Positions 1-9,114 of a DNA stretch of 64,000 nt are shown piece after piece. The notes under the pieces are model-generated. The model did not search any database and had not been told where the DNA came from. It worked only from the letters and a program-made list of their open reading frames with translations. Made by a program: the position numbers and the translations under genes. Source of the stretch: Rossellomorea vietnamensis (GTDB lineage: Bacteria > Bacillota > Bacilli > Bacillales > Bacillaceae_B). The stretch lies in the NCBI RefSeq assembly GCF_008180615.1, contig NZ_VTEH01000020.1, positions 1-64,000 on the forward strand, given 5' to 3'. Every line of letters begins with the position of its first letter. Positions within the stretch are counted from its first letter, which is position 1.

Positions 1-164
1 TACTTTTAACAATTGCTTATAACATTCTAAAAACAAAAGAACCCTATCAGGAACTAGGCCCTGATTATTATCAGCAGAAAGAACAAAACAAAGACCAAAA
101 AATAATTCAATATCTAAAGAAGAAAGGCTACAACATAGAATTGAGAGAAGATAAGTCTGCCTAA
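1..164 (+). mobile_element. 3' end of an IS110-like transposase gene, cut by the window edge
   Basis: The frame starting at base 3 is open to a TAA at 162-164 and gives 53 residues. They include the phrases LLTIAYNILK, EPYQELGPDYY and KKKGYNIEL, which resemble the C-terminus of IS110-family (DEDD-type) transposases as I remember them. The rest of the gene lies outside the window, so whether the copy is intact cannot be judged. The element should end within the next 100-150 bases; no terminal inverted repeat is visible, as is usual for this family. A different transposase family cannot be excluded from so short a tail. Confidence 0.6.
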
Positions 165-486
165 TAATCAATAAGTAATAAATTAGCTAACAGATGATCC
201 TTGGCCCCCAAAAAAATGAGAAGATGGAGGGCTTAGCTTAGTGTTGCCTTCTGGCCAAAGGAGTTTTCATACAAAGAGCTATATAAAAAGTATAGTATTT
301 ATTATTTTAAAATTCCAATAAAACACAATATAGCGAGTAGAAAGCAGCAGTAGCACTCACCTCAAGCTTTAAAACCAAGGTGGGAAAGGATGTATTACCA
401 ACGCCTCCGAGGGACAACAAGCCAAAAAAATTCCGCAGTTCATGTACCCGCTCTGCCTCTTAGCTTCTCAAAGTGTACAAAAAAAT
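165..486. other. Intergenic: probable insertion-sequence flank
   Basis: No open frame with a ribosome binding site is present. The first part, to roughly 290, is probably the non-coding right end of the insertion sequence. The rest is AT-rich sequence leading to the terminator of the yhdC-like gene. I see no promoter or repeat I can defend. Confidence 0.4.
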
Positions 487-517
487 GATGCACCCCGCTT
501 ATTAAGCAAGATACATC
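487..517 (-). terminator. Intrinsic terminator of the yhdC-like gene
   Basis: Bases 487-500 and 504-517 form a 14-bp stem on the minus strand if G-U pairs are allowed, with a 3-base loop. A run of seven T follows on that strand. It lies 20 bases beyond the stop of the DUF3889 gene. Confidence 0.7.
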
Positions 518-536
518 AAATTCGGTAAACATCCAC

Positions 537-848
537 CTATTTTACTTCAATCACTGAGAGGCTCAATTCGGTTGGCTTTGCAGGATTATGCACAACGTTC
601 ACTTTGACAATTATTTCCTTGCTCCCTTTTACAACTTCAAAAGTAAAGCTGTCTTGAACCTGGCCGCCGGATAGTGTTTTCCTGCCATCATATTTGTAAT
701 CCGCCAGTTTTTCTCCTGTGTAATCTTCTTTGACAACCGCTGTTGCAATGCGGCCGAATTTTTGATAATCAGGCTGCTGTGCCAGGGCTGGCTGAACCGA
801 CAAAAGGAGTAATGCCATGGAGATAATAGAGATCCATTTTTTCATCAT
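537..848 (-). CDS. yhdC: Secreted DUF3889 (YhdC/YqzG-like) protein
   Basis: Small exported protein of 103 residues and unknown function. It has an N-terminal signal peptide (MMKKW followed by a hydrophobic stretch and a cleavage-like ALAQ), then a soluble domain with the phrase FGRIATAVVKEDY, which I recall from the DUF3889 family of Bacillus (YhdC, YqzG). The start was set at the ATG-ATG pair because AGAGGTG lies five bases upstream; an ATG 18 codons earlier has no such site. A terminator follows the stop. It faces the yhdB-like gene, as expected for the yhd region of B. subtilis. The family link is recognition, not a search. Confidence 0.75.
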   Translation of the reverse strand: MMKKWISIISMALLLLSVQPALAQQPDYQKFGRIATAVVKEDYTGEKLADYKYDGRKTLSGGQVQDSFTFEVVKGSKEIIVKVNVVHNPAKPTELSLSVIEVK

Positions 849-1014
849 TGCTTCACCTCTGCATATAATTTCATCCTTAATATGCTTTTTTATTTTGAAC
901 ACTATTCATCCAATAGAAGGAAAGCCTTTAAGGACAAGATAACCAACTTTTTCAGTGAAATTCTCAAGCCTTCGCGAACATACTACTAGTAACCCTTCAG
1001 AAGGAGGGAGTTTA

Positions 1015-1269
1015 TTGAATAAAGTTGATTATGACAGAGCTTTGTACTATACACACCGCAGTGAATGGGATAACCTTCTCATTCTTATGGTACGGACGAA
1101 AGATGATCTTTTAGCCAAAAGAATTGAGCAGTTTCTGCATGCTTACCATTTTTCCCGTGATTACTCAATCATTGAACAAAACATGTATACCCTTCTCAGA
1201 TATATTGAGCACGCCAACCTGACTGCCAGTGAAAGAGAACCAATGGAAGAACATGCAATGAAAATATAG
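1015..1269 (+). CDS. yhdB: YhdB-like small protein, TTG start
   Basis: A soluble protein of 84 residues with no membrane segment and unknown role. The start is a TTG at 1015 preceded by GGAGGG at spacing six; the longer frame from 955 lacks a ribosome binding site. The sequence around YYTHRSEWDNLLILMVRTKDD matches my recollection of the YhdB family of Bacillus, and its neighbour is a YhdC-like gene, which agrees with B. subtilis order. It is monocistronic: an intrinsic terminator follows 15 bases after the stop. Confidence 0.65.
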   Translation: MNKVDYDRALYYTHRSEWDNLLILMVRTKDDLLAKRIEQFLHAYHFSRDYSIIEQNMYTLLRYIEHANLTASEREPMEEHAMKI

Positions 1270-1284
1270 GATTCCACCAATCCT

Positions 1285-1317
1285 GCGGGCTGATTCGTTC
1301 AGCCCGCTTTCATTTTT
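1285..1317 (+). terminator. Intrinsic terminator of the yhdB-like gene
   Basis: A perfect 9-bp stem GCGGGCTGA / TCAGCCCGC (1285-1293 and 1299-1307) is followed by a T-rich tail TTTCATTTTT. Confidence 0.85.
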
Positions 1318-1758
1318 GAAGAAGAGGTGACATGTGAAAGACATACATAAATCAAAAAATATTACCGGCAAATGTCGTAGAACAGTCAAAATATTTTTAA
1401 CAAGAAAGGTTAGGCTGTGAAGTACAGAGTGGCGGGTGACAAGGGAAGGTTTCACCGGTCTTGACCTACACAGAATCACTGGAAGATGTGCAGCCAAATA
1501 AACCGGTAAAAGTGACGGAAACAGGGTTTGATCTGTGTTGTAATACATAATATTGGAAGTCACTGAACAAGCTTTATTAAGTGGTTGTTGCTGTTCGGTC
1601 TTGTGTTGAGGAGGAGAAAGGTTCCTGGAAGAAATTGATGCTTGCTGGATTGCGTTAAGCGGCACCGACAAAGGTTGGCTTGGAACTTCGTTTGCTGTCT
1701 TTCTCTAACGAAAAGGGAGCTGCAAACAGCTTATGAAACATCTCAAGAAAAGCAAAAA
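1318..1758. other. Intergenic, possible decayed coding sequence
   Basis: No intact gene is seen. A 28-codon frame opens with GTG at 1334 behind GAGGTG and stops at 1420. Further on, plausible protein-like stretches appear in shifted frames (for example YTESLEDVQPNKPVKVTET around 1462-1520) but are broken by stops. This may be the remnant of a gene; I do not recognise its family. Confidence 0.3.
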
Positions 1759-1787
1759 GGAGAGCCAATCAATCGGCTCTCCTTCCT
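1759..1787 (-). terminator. Intrinsic terminator of the subtilase gene
   Basis: A perfect 8-bp stem GGAGAGCC / GGCTCTCC (1759-1766 and 1775-1782) is followed on the minus strand by TTTTTGCTTTT. It lies just past the stop of the protease gene. Confidence 0.85.
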
Positions 1788-1793
1788 TACTGT

Positions 1794-4700
1794 TTATTTC
1801 TTTGTATTGATATACAGCTTGCCTTCTGCTCTCTTCGTGCTCACATTTCCAAACTCATCAGATACCTTCACTTCGATGACAGCACCAGGTGCTTTGACAT
1901 TCGAGGTGGCAGTATAGTATCCGACATAGTGTCCTTCCGATGTTTCCATCATAGGCAATTCAGTGGCATTCGCAACAAGAGATTTGGCATTTGTCAGCGG
2001 CATATGAATCACAAACGCTGCATCTAATCCAGGTTCACTGTCAAATTCGATCTTAACTGATTCACCTTTTTTCAGCTGTTTGTCTTCTCCCGGAAGAAGG
2101 TTGTCAATGGCCAAATCACCAAATTTCGCTTCCACTGTGACGGTTTGTTTCTTTTTGTTGCCGGCTTTGTCTTTGGCAATGACTTGAATGACGTTCTCAC
2201 CTTCATTCAAAAGCATTCTATGGCTGAATTGACCTTCATTTACAGAAGCCTTTTGGCCGTTCACTTTTACCCATGCAAGGTTCTCATCGGCTACTGTTCC
2301 AGTTACGGTAATGGCTTCTTTATTTGTTTTGAGTCCTTCTTCTGGAGATGTGATCTCTAATTCAGGTTTTTCCTGATCGAGCGTGATTGTTACAGGCTCT
2401 GAAGGTCCTGTAGCGCCTTGCTCTGTCGATGCTTTGGCTGTGATTGTATTTTCGCCGGGCTGTAGTGCTGCCTCAGCCGAAAATGTACCATCCTCAGATG
2501 TTTGAACTGCAGCCACTTCTTCTTCTCCATTGAACACAAGAACTGTTGTAGATGGTGCCGATGTCCCTTCCACTGTGACTGTATCATTTTTAGTGAAGGA
2601 TCCGTCTTTTGGTGAAGTAATCACTGGAGCGGTTACTTCGTAATTGACAGTTGCCCGGATCATGTAGTTTCCTTCATCTTCAGGTGATGGAGACCATGCC
2701 CCTCCAACCATCTGCCAGTTTCTTCCTGAGTACTCTCCATTTTCATCTGTACCGAGACCAGGTGAATTTGGATTTGCATGGGTCTGGATATAAACCATGT
2801 AGAAGTCACCTTCGACCATGATTCCATGCTGACTTAAATCAACATGTGTCCATTCGCCATTACGTAATGCAGCTGCATCAAAAGGACCAGCCACTTTCTT
2901 GCCTGGTGCACCGTCTGTACCTGAAGCATCATAGATGGCAACTTCAAACTCCGTTCCACCAGGTACTGGCCATTCCATATCCCAGAATCGGAACAATCCG
3001 CCTGTCACTAAGGCAGCTTCATTTCCATCTTCAAGGGACATCTTCACTGCCCAGCCATTTCCGGCAGCATTGAAGGCGCGGGCATTTTCAGCTGTTCCGT
3101 CATCATAGGAGATTTCACCTGGGTAGCCGATGAATGGTTCCAAAGAGACATCCGCACCGGTAGTTTCTCCGCCCTCAACCGTTATGGTAACTTCCTGGCT
3201 GTTGTAGTATGGAGCAACAACTTTCAGCGTATATTCTCCTTCATAAGCATTAAGTTCGTATACACCGTTCTCATTGGTTTCAACCGGTTCCACTACTGCA
3301 TCTTCCAGAAGGAAAATAGTTGCTCCTTCAACCGGTTCTCCAGAAGCCTGATTTGTTACCGTACCCGTCACAGTTCCTCTAGGAATTTCTTCAAGAGTGA
3401 AATTGGCCGTTGATACTGCACCCTCTTGAATTGTCACACTTTGAGATTGCGATCTGTAGCCATAAGTTGATGCCTGCAGTGTAAAATCGCCAGCTGCATG
3501 CGTCATAGAGTAAGATCCGTCAGCAGGATTTGTGTAGACAGAGCGCCCAGTTTCAAGCACATTCACTTCTGCCTGTAATGGAAGAAGCACTGGCGCAGGA
3601 CTGCTGTCTTCCGGTACACCCGCAGATTTCTTAACTGCTACAGTAATCTTGTTTGGATTCACTTTCGGTTTTTTAGAAACAGAAGCAGATGGTTCATCCT
3701 TTGATTTCAGTCCAAGATTCTTTTGCTTGGAAGGAAGGATGGATTCACCGCTCAATTTCACATCGTCTAAATACCAGCCCTGTTTCACGACACTTCCATC
3801 AGTCGTTACATTAAAGGCGATATAAATCCGCTGTCCGGCATATTCACTAAGATCAACTTCTCCATCAACCCATTCTCCCGTGTCTCCATTTACGCGAAGT
3901 ACTTGAGTCCAGTTTTCCGCGTCTGTAGATACGAAGACGTGTCCGTAATCGTAGTTGTTCTCAAGTTCATGCCATTGCTTGAACTGCAAGAATGAGTTTC
4001 CTTCAGGCAGATCTACAGGAGGCATTTGCAGTGACATGTTAGCACTGTTAGCATACGTTCCTGCCAGGCTTGTGGCAAAAACATTTTCCCCTGAAACAGC
4101 TGTACCCGGTCCGTTTTCAGGTACTCCGCGTTCCCAGCTGTTCTGCTCTCCATAAGAAGTCCAGCCTGCCGGATTGGATTCAAAGTCATGCTCATATCCA
4201 ACTGAAATGCCGGGCAGAAGAGTAACAGTGTATTCCTCTGTCTCCACTTCATTTCCGCCAAAATCAAGTGCACTCCACTTATACGCTACACTTTCTCCGG
4301 TTAAGTCCTCGCCAGGGATTGAAGCTTCATAGGTTCCTGACGTGTGGTCGCCGGCCGTTCTTACAGCATCAATAGTCGTCCATTCACCAGAAGCATTTTG
4401 ATACTGCAGTGTCACATTGGTTACACTGATATTATCGGCTGCTTCCGCTTGAAGAGGAAGATTCATTTGGTTGAAAGCTTCACCAGGAGCTTCATGACTG
4501 ATTGAAGGCGCTTCTGAATCATCGCCTTCTTTTGATACCTGACCTTCAACTTGACCGATTCCGCTCATAACCGAAGAGACGGCATCGAAAGCATTGACCA
4601 ATCCTTTTCCATAGCCATTGTTCGGTGACTCCGGGAAGGTGCTATCTGTTAATGGTACAGCTGTATTCAACAAAATTTCTTCCATTTCATCAACGGTAAG

Positions 4701-6137
4701 GCTTGCATCAACCTGTCTTAATAGTGCAGCAACAGCTGAAACATGCGGCCCCGCCATGGAAGTGCCGTTCCACCCTCCTTCATAATTGCTGCCAGGGACT
4801 GCAGACCGAATATTCACGCCAGGTGCAGAAATGTCCGGCTTTACCTCATCATAAGGTGAAGGGCCTTGAAGAGAGAAGCTTCCCAATTGATCATTTATGT
4901 CTGTCGCTCCTGTAGCAAAAGATTCAGGGTAATTTGCTGGAGTAGCAATTGATCCTGGACCTCCCGGATTAAAGAGCGTCGTGTTGCCAGCGGAAAATTC
5001 CGGAAAGATTTCAGCTGCTCTCCAGGCTTCCACCATTGGACGGTACCATTCATCCAGTCCTGATCCTCCTCCCCAAGAGTTGTTGACAACATCAGGCGCC
5101 ATCTCTGGATGGGGATTTCCTTCTGCATCCTTTGGAGCCAAAATCCATTCTCCTGCGGCAAGAAGGTCCGCATCAGTGCCTCCATCAGCAGTGAACGCCT
5201 TGACAGCGATCCACTTCGCTCCCGGGGCAACTCCGATTTGATTGCTGCCATCCGATTCTGCACCGACCATTGTTCCTGTCACGTGAGTACCGTGACCTTG
5301 ATCATCATAAGGTGCAGATTGGCCTGCTGTAGCATCGAACCAGTTGAATTCGTTTTGTGGCGAGTCAGGGTTTTGCGGGTCGAACCCACGATACTTTTCC
5401 TTCAGCGCAGGGTGATTCCACTGAACACCTGTATCGATCGATGCAACGACTGTCCCTGCACCGTCAATTCCCATATCCCATACTGCCGGAGCACCAACCC
5501 GGTCGATATTCCACTCGATGTTGGAAGGTGAGTTCTGTGCACTCTTTTCCTTTACTGCAGCACTTGTAGAAGCTTCAGTTTTTACTGGCTGGATAAGCTG
5601 GCGCGTCTCATTAGGCATAATTTTCTCCACTTCAGAAAATGCCGCAATTTCTTCCATAACCTCTTTTGTACTCGTCACAGCCATGCCGTTTACTACATAA
5701 AAATCTTTTACTTCTTTGACGGCTCCGGACTTTTTCTGTTTCGTTAAGTATTTTTTCACTTCTGCCTGAGTCTTAAGTGCAGTTGAGCGAAGTTCCGAAA
5801 CGACCATGTTCCGCTTTAATAACTTTTGGCCATTTGCCGATAGCTTTTGTTTCTTCGCACTATCAGCTGCACTCTTCGCTATAGCTGCAGGATCGGCCTG
5901 CTCCTTGAACTTCACTAGATAGGTTACATGCTTATCTTTTTTAAATTGGTCTTGTAATTTGGATGTTATCTTGGATTGAGGTTTAATCTTGGCTGTTTCA
6001 TTTGCTGAAACGGAAGGCCTTTCTTTTGCCTGTGCGGGATTCGCTGCTGCTGAATTGGGTGGAAACATCAAAGGAATAAATAGTACAAGTGTCAGTACAA
6101 TGGACAACCATTTTACTCTGTTTCTTCTTCCTCTCAT
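1794..6137 (-). CDS. bpr: Secreted multidomain subtilisin-like protease, bacillopeptidase F type
   Basis: A 1447-residue extracellular serine protease of family S8, close to the roughly 1430 residues of B. subtilis bacillopeptidase F. Residues 1-32 form a signal peptide and about 60-180 an inhibitor-I9-like propeptide. The catalytic domain spans about 205-520 with Asp235 (in SIDTGV), His282 (in GHGTHV), oxyanion Asn385 and Ser460 (in GTSMAGP). After it come a region like the immune-inhibitor-A/MAM fold (about 650-790, with WYLDDVKLSG), two carboxypeptidase-regulatory-like beta domains (about 840-1010), and two Ig-like repeats near 1175-1340. No LPXTG or SLH anchor is seen, so it is probably released. 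The start ATG has AGGAGGG six bases upstream. Expected role: degrading extracellular protein for nutrients. Confidence 0.9.
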   Translation of the reverse strand: MRGRRNRVKWLSIVLTLVLFIPLMFPPNSAAANPAQAKERPSVSANETAKIKPQSKITSKLQDQFKKDKHVTYLVKFKEQADPAAIAKSAADSAKKQKLSANGQKLLKRNMVVSELRSTALKTQAEVKKYLTKQKKSGAVKEVKDFYVVNGMAVTSTKEVMEEIAAFSEVEKIMPNETRQLIQPVKTEASTSAAVKEKSAQNSPSNIEWNIDRVGAPAVWDMGIDGAGTVVASIDTGVQWNHPALKEKYRGFDPQNPDSPQNEFNWFDATAGQSAPYDDQGHGTHVTGTMVGAESDGSNQIGVAPGAKWIAVKAFTADGGTDADLLAAGEWILAPKDAEGNPHPEMAPDVVNNSWGGGSGLDEWYRPMVEAWRAAEIFPEFSAGNTTLFNPGGPGSIATPANYPESFATGATDINDQLGSFSLQGPSPYDEVKPDISAPGVNIRSAVPGSNYEGGWNGTSMAGPHVSAVAALLRQVDASLTVDEMEEILLNTAVPLTDSTFPESPNNGYGKGLVNAFDAVSSVMSGIGQVEGQVSKEGDDSEAPSISHEAPGEAFNQMNLPLQAEAADNISVTNVTLQYQNASGEWTTIDAVRTAGDHTSGTYEASIPGEDLTGESVAYKWSALDFGGNEVETEEYTVTLLPGISVGYEHDFESNPAGWTSYGEQNSWERGVPENGPGTAVSGENVFATSLAGTYANSANMSLQMPPVDLPEGNSFLQFKQWHELENNYDYGHVFVSTDAENWTQVLRVNGDTGEWVDGEVDLSEYAGQRIYIAFNVTTDGSVVKQGWYLDDVKLSGESILPSKQKNLGLKSKDEPSASVSKKPKVNPNKITVAVKKSAGVPEDSSPAPVLLPLQAEVNVLETGRSVYTNPADGSYSMTHAAGDFTLQASTYGYRSQSQSVTIQEGAVSTANFTLEEIPRGTVTGTVTNQASGEPVEGATIFLLEDAVVEPVETNENGVYELNAYEGEYTLKVVAPYYNSQEVTITVEGGETTGADVSLEPFIGYPGEISYDDGTAENARAFNAAGNGWAVKMSLEDGNEAALVTGGLFRFWDMEWPVPGGTEFEVAIYDASGTDGAPGKKVAGPFDAAALRNGEWTHVDLSQHGIMVEGDFYMVYIQTHANPNSPGLGTDENGEYSGRNWQMVGGAWSPSPEDEGNYMIRATVNYEVTAPVITSPKDGSFTKNDTVTVEGTSAPSTTVLVFNGEEEVAAVQTSEDGTFSAEAALQPGENTITAKASTEQGATGPSEPVTITLDQEKPELEITSPEEGLKTNKEAITVTGTVADENLAWVKVNGQKASVNEGQFSHRMLLNEGENVIQVIAKDKAGNKKKQTVTVEAKFGDLAIDNLLPGEDKQLKKGESVKIEFDSEPGLDAAFVIHMPLTNAKSLVANATELPMMETSEGHYVGYYTATSNVKAPGAVIEVKVSDEFGNVSTKRAEGKLYINTKK

Positions 6138-6974
6138 TCAATTCCCTCCTGATATAAGTTTGGCAATTCCAGTCATGGTCTCCTTTCGATTTATTCACCT
6201 GGAATTATGTAGGTGTTGTACCAAAGATACCCAAACCAATATGTTGAAGGTTGTATTATTGTGTCGACCAATAACTGAATATTCAGAAAATAAACAGAAA
6301 GTTACATTGCTCTCTTTTTTTTATAAGCCAATAGCAGGAGAAATTTTATAACTTCAGGCATATAACAGCCAAGTCGTAATCAATGAATAGGTAGATAGGA
6401 GTTTTTTTGAATTCCCGAATATCGTAATTTTAATAAAAGAGGATATTTGGTTCAGGGGCGGAAAGATGAATAATAGGAGGTGGTATTTTATACCAGATGA
6501 AGACAGAATTTATAATTGATAAAAATTCCCAAAAGAATATTGTGCTGTTTTATCCCGGGTTTGAGCTGGCTTTGAAAATCAAAATGTGACTTATCTCACA
6601 ACCCAACAAAGGAGGCATGGATCTTTAAGCGTATAGAAAAGCTCAATTTGGATGCATCCTCTTGCAGCCAGCCCCTTCACTTACTGGGTAACACAGAGCA
6701 GTCTTCAAGTTGAAGCAATCTCTCCCACACTTGTTTTACCAATGCTGCGGGGAGATTTCCTTCATTACTCAGGTGTCCATACTATCTAAATTCGTTTCCA
6801 ACAAGGGTACGCCTTCACGGCTATAAGCCTTACCGTCATAGGACTTATACCCCGGCAGAAGTTTACATATATATCCAAATGACTATAAAGGAATAAATCG
6901 CAGCTTGCACTCTTATTAATGTCTCATATGCCGCTGAAACTCTTTCTGGCAAAACCTCCCCCCTTGTTAAGGTC
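6138..6974. other. Long intergenic region without a supported gene
   Basis: The first 200 bases must hold the promoter of the subtilase gene, but no clear box pair stands out. Two overlapping tiny frames (17 codons at 6466, 30 codons at 6497) exist; the second has its AGGAGG 16 bases away, too far to be convincing. The rest, up to the response regulator stop, shows no repeat, RNA gene or hairpin I can defend. Confidence 0.4.
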
Positions 6975-7613
6975 TTACTCCCCCAATTTATGCTTGACCG
7001 CATAGAGGGCTGCCTGTGTCCGGTCTGCCACCTCAAGTTTTGCAAAGATATTAGAGATATGGGTTTTGACTGTTTTCTCAGTGATAAAGAGGCTGGAGGC
7101 AATTTCTTTATTGCTTTTGCCTTTGGTCAGTTGAAGCAAAACATCTTTTTCCCGTTTCGTAAGCTGATGAATTTGATGAGGAAGCTGATGATTACGCGAT
7201 ACCCTTTTCAACAGGTGGTTTGTTGCCTTTGAATGAAGAGAATTTTCCCCGCGTACAAGCTTCCGGATGGATTCAACCAGCTCATCCGGTTCAATATCTT
7301 TCAGCTGATATCCTGATGCCCCTGCTTCAATTGCGGGAATAACATGATCTTGATCGGAGAAGCTTGTCAGCATCATAATCTCTATATTTTCATGAGATTT
7401 TTTAATGAGTTTTGTTGCTTGAATCCCATCCATCTCCGGCATGACCAAGTCCATCAGAATCAAATCAGGCTGAAGTTTCTCCGCCAACTCTACTGCTTCC
7501 CTGCCATTCGCTGCTTCTCCAACAATTTCAATATCCTTTTGTGTCTTCAGAAAAAAAACGAGTCCTCTTCTAACCACATGATGGTCATCCGCAATCAGCA
7601 CACGTATCGTCAT
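6975..7613 (-). CDS. yhcZ: NarL/LuxR-type response regulator YhcZ
   Basis: A 212-residue DNA-binding response regulator. The receiver domain (1-120) has acidic pair Asp9-Asp10, phosphorylation site Asp55 in LILMDLVMPEMDG, Thr83/Ser84 and Lys105. The LuxR-type helix-turn-helix (about 145-210) contains LTKREKDVL and NKEIA, with FITEKTVKTHISNI as recognition region. Sequence and length match B. subtilis YhcZ as I remember it. It lies 12 bases downstream of the sensor kinase gene, so the two form one operon. The target genes are not visible here. Confidence 0.9.
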   Translation of the reverse strand: MTIRVLIADDHHVVRRGLVFFLKTQKDIEIVGEAANGREAVELAEKLQPDLILMDLVMPEMDGIQATKLIKKSHENIEIMMLTSFSDQDHVIPAIEAGASGYQLKDIEPDELVESIRKLVRGENSLHSKATNHLLKRVSRNHQLPHQIHQLTKREKDVLLQLTKGKSNKEIASSLFITEKTVKTHISNIFAKLEVADRTQAALYAVKHKLGE

Positions 7614-7625
7614 ATATCTTCCTCC

Positions 7626-8741
7626 TTAATATGGAATCTTCACTACTATTTCTGTACCGGTCCCCGGCTCGCTCTTCAACTGAAATCGACCTTCAAGCTG
7701 GTTCACTCGTTCCTGCATACCCCTGATGCCCATCGAGGGGATGAATTGAACAGGGATATAATGAAATCCGCATCCAAAATCTTTAATCTTCAGAGTCACA
7801 AGATTGGGAGAGGCATTAAGCTGGAAATAAATCGCTTCTTCTCCAGAATGCTTCTTGGCATTATTAATGGCCTCCTGTCCGATTCTCCAAAGTGCTTCTT
7901 CAATTTTCGATGGAAGGGCGACAACTCCATCCACCTTCACTTCCACGTTCATTCCAAGCATTTCCCCATACCCATTCAGTGCTTCGCTGAGGCCGTTTTC
8001 AAGTCCATGAGGCTTCAGCTGCCAAATCAATGCCCTCATTTCAGTCAAGGCTTCCTGCGCAAGGCCTTGAATAGTTGTAAAAGTTTCCTTCACTTGCTCA
8101 TCCTCGCTCAGCAAGGTCCCTCCTCTGGCAGTCAAAGTCAGTGAAAACAGCAATTGATTTACAGAGTCATGCAAATCCCTCGCCAATCGGTTTCTTTCCT
8201 GCATCAGCGCTATCTCCTGTTCTTTCTTGGTTAAAACAATCCTTTTAATTGCCGACCCGATTTGAAAAGCTACAGATTCCAACAGAGCAAGTTCGTGCTC
8301 ATGAAAATGAGTCTTTCCAGGAGCTGCTACATTCAGCAGTCCAAATGATTCTTTTCCTGATTGAAGCGGAACCGTTGCATGGTACTCTATATTCCCTGTA
8401 TCACCCTTATTTTGCGCAATCGATTTTTCAATTCTCTGGCATTCAATGATATTGGAGGCCTTGGTCAATTTACCGGTTCGAAACCGGTTGACACACCAGC
8501 AGCCTCCATTCTTTAAGAGGCTACATCCATCATCAGATAAGGATGAAGGAATGTTATGATAGGCTTCCAGCGAATGTCCCTTCTCCTTGTTTATAAAAAA
8601 GATCCAGCCTGTTGTAAACTCGGTACCGTTCAGGAAGACCTGAAGAGCACACGAAAGCATCTTCTCCAATTCCGTCTCTTCATTAAGGAGTTCGGCAATC
8701 TTTTTTAATAAGTGTATGTTGGCGTTATTCTCTATGTTCAA
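7626..8741 (-). CDS. yhcY: GAF-domain sensor histidine kinase YhcY, TTG start
   Basis: A 371-residue cytoplasmic sensor kinase without membrane segments. A GAF domain covers about 20-165, a HisKA_3 dimerisation helix carries His191 in RDLHDSVNQ, and a HATPase_c domain with GQEAINNAKKHS and GMRGMQERV-like boxes (here GIRGMQERV) ends the protein. The GAF domain holds four cysteines, Cys73, Cys81, Cys83 and Cys101, including a Cys-Trp-Cys. This recalls the iron-sulfur GAF sensor AirS of Staphylococcus (inference). The TTG start has AAGGAGG at suitable distance. It is first in the operon with yhcZ. Confidence 0.88.
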   Translation of the reverse strand: MNIENNANIHLLKKIAELLNEETELEKMLSCALQVFLNGTEFTTGWIFFINKEKGHSLEAYHNIPSSLSDDGCSLLKNGGCWCVNRFRTGKLTKASNIIECQRIEKSIAQNKGDTGNIEYHATVPLQSGKESFGLLNVAAPGKTHFHEHELALLESVAFQIGSAIKRIVLTKKEQEIALMQERNRLARDLHDSVNQLLFSLTLTARGGTLLSEDEQVKETFTTIQGLAQEALTEMRALIWQLKPHGLENGLSEALNGYGEMLGMNVEVKVDGVVALPSKIEEALWRIGQEAINNAKKHSGEEAIYFQLNASPNLVTLKIKDFGCGFHYIPVQFIPSMGIRGMQERVNQLEGRFQLKSEPGTGTEIVVKIPY

Positions 8742-9074
8742 AAGGCTGACCTCCTTTATAAAAAGCTCTAAACACTCAGATTCTGCTGCACTACAATAAG
8801 ATAACTATCGTTCGGGAAGGTTTTTATACCCCATAACCGCCTTATATAACAGTATATTAATTCCCCCTGCCCAGGGTATCGCCTAGAAGCAGGATTCCCT
8901 TCTACGACTTTAGTTGCAGAACATATTTTCAACTTCGACTTTCCATGAGTTAATAACGTCTGCCCGTGCTGGACAGCGGCAACGGAAATATTATTTCTAT
9001 ATGAACCTAGTTGACTTCATTTTAATGACAGAGACTCCAGTCGGTGGGAATGGTCTCCAGACTAGTTAAAAAAT
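8742..9074. other. Intergenic upstream of yhcY
   Basis: This AT-rich stretch must contain the yhcYZ promoter; I cannot pick one box pair with confidence. No open frame with a ribosome binding site was found on either strand, and no repeat. Confidence 0.4.
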
Positions 9075-9102
9075 CACCAGGCGTAATGAAACCTGCCTGG
9101 TG
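9075..9102 (-). terminator. Intrinsic terminator of the SDR gene
   Basis: An 8-bp perfect stem CACCAGGC / GCCTGGTG (9075-9082, 9095-9102), followed on the minus strand by ATTTTTT, lies 13 bases past the SDR stop. Confidence 0.85.
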
Positions 9103-9114
9103 CAGCCGCAATCC

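Noticed and set aside
1165..1671. Minus-strand frame of 168 codons
   Set aside because: It overlaps the yhdB gene and its terminator, has no ribosome binding site and an implausible composition.
6466..6589. Two overlapping tiny frames (17 and 30 codons)
   Set aside because: The Shine-Dalgarno spacing of the longer one is about 16 bases; the shorter is too small to judge, and no terminator or promoter supports either.
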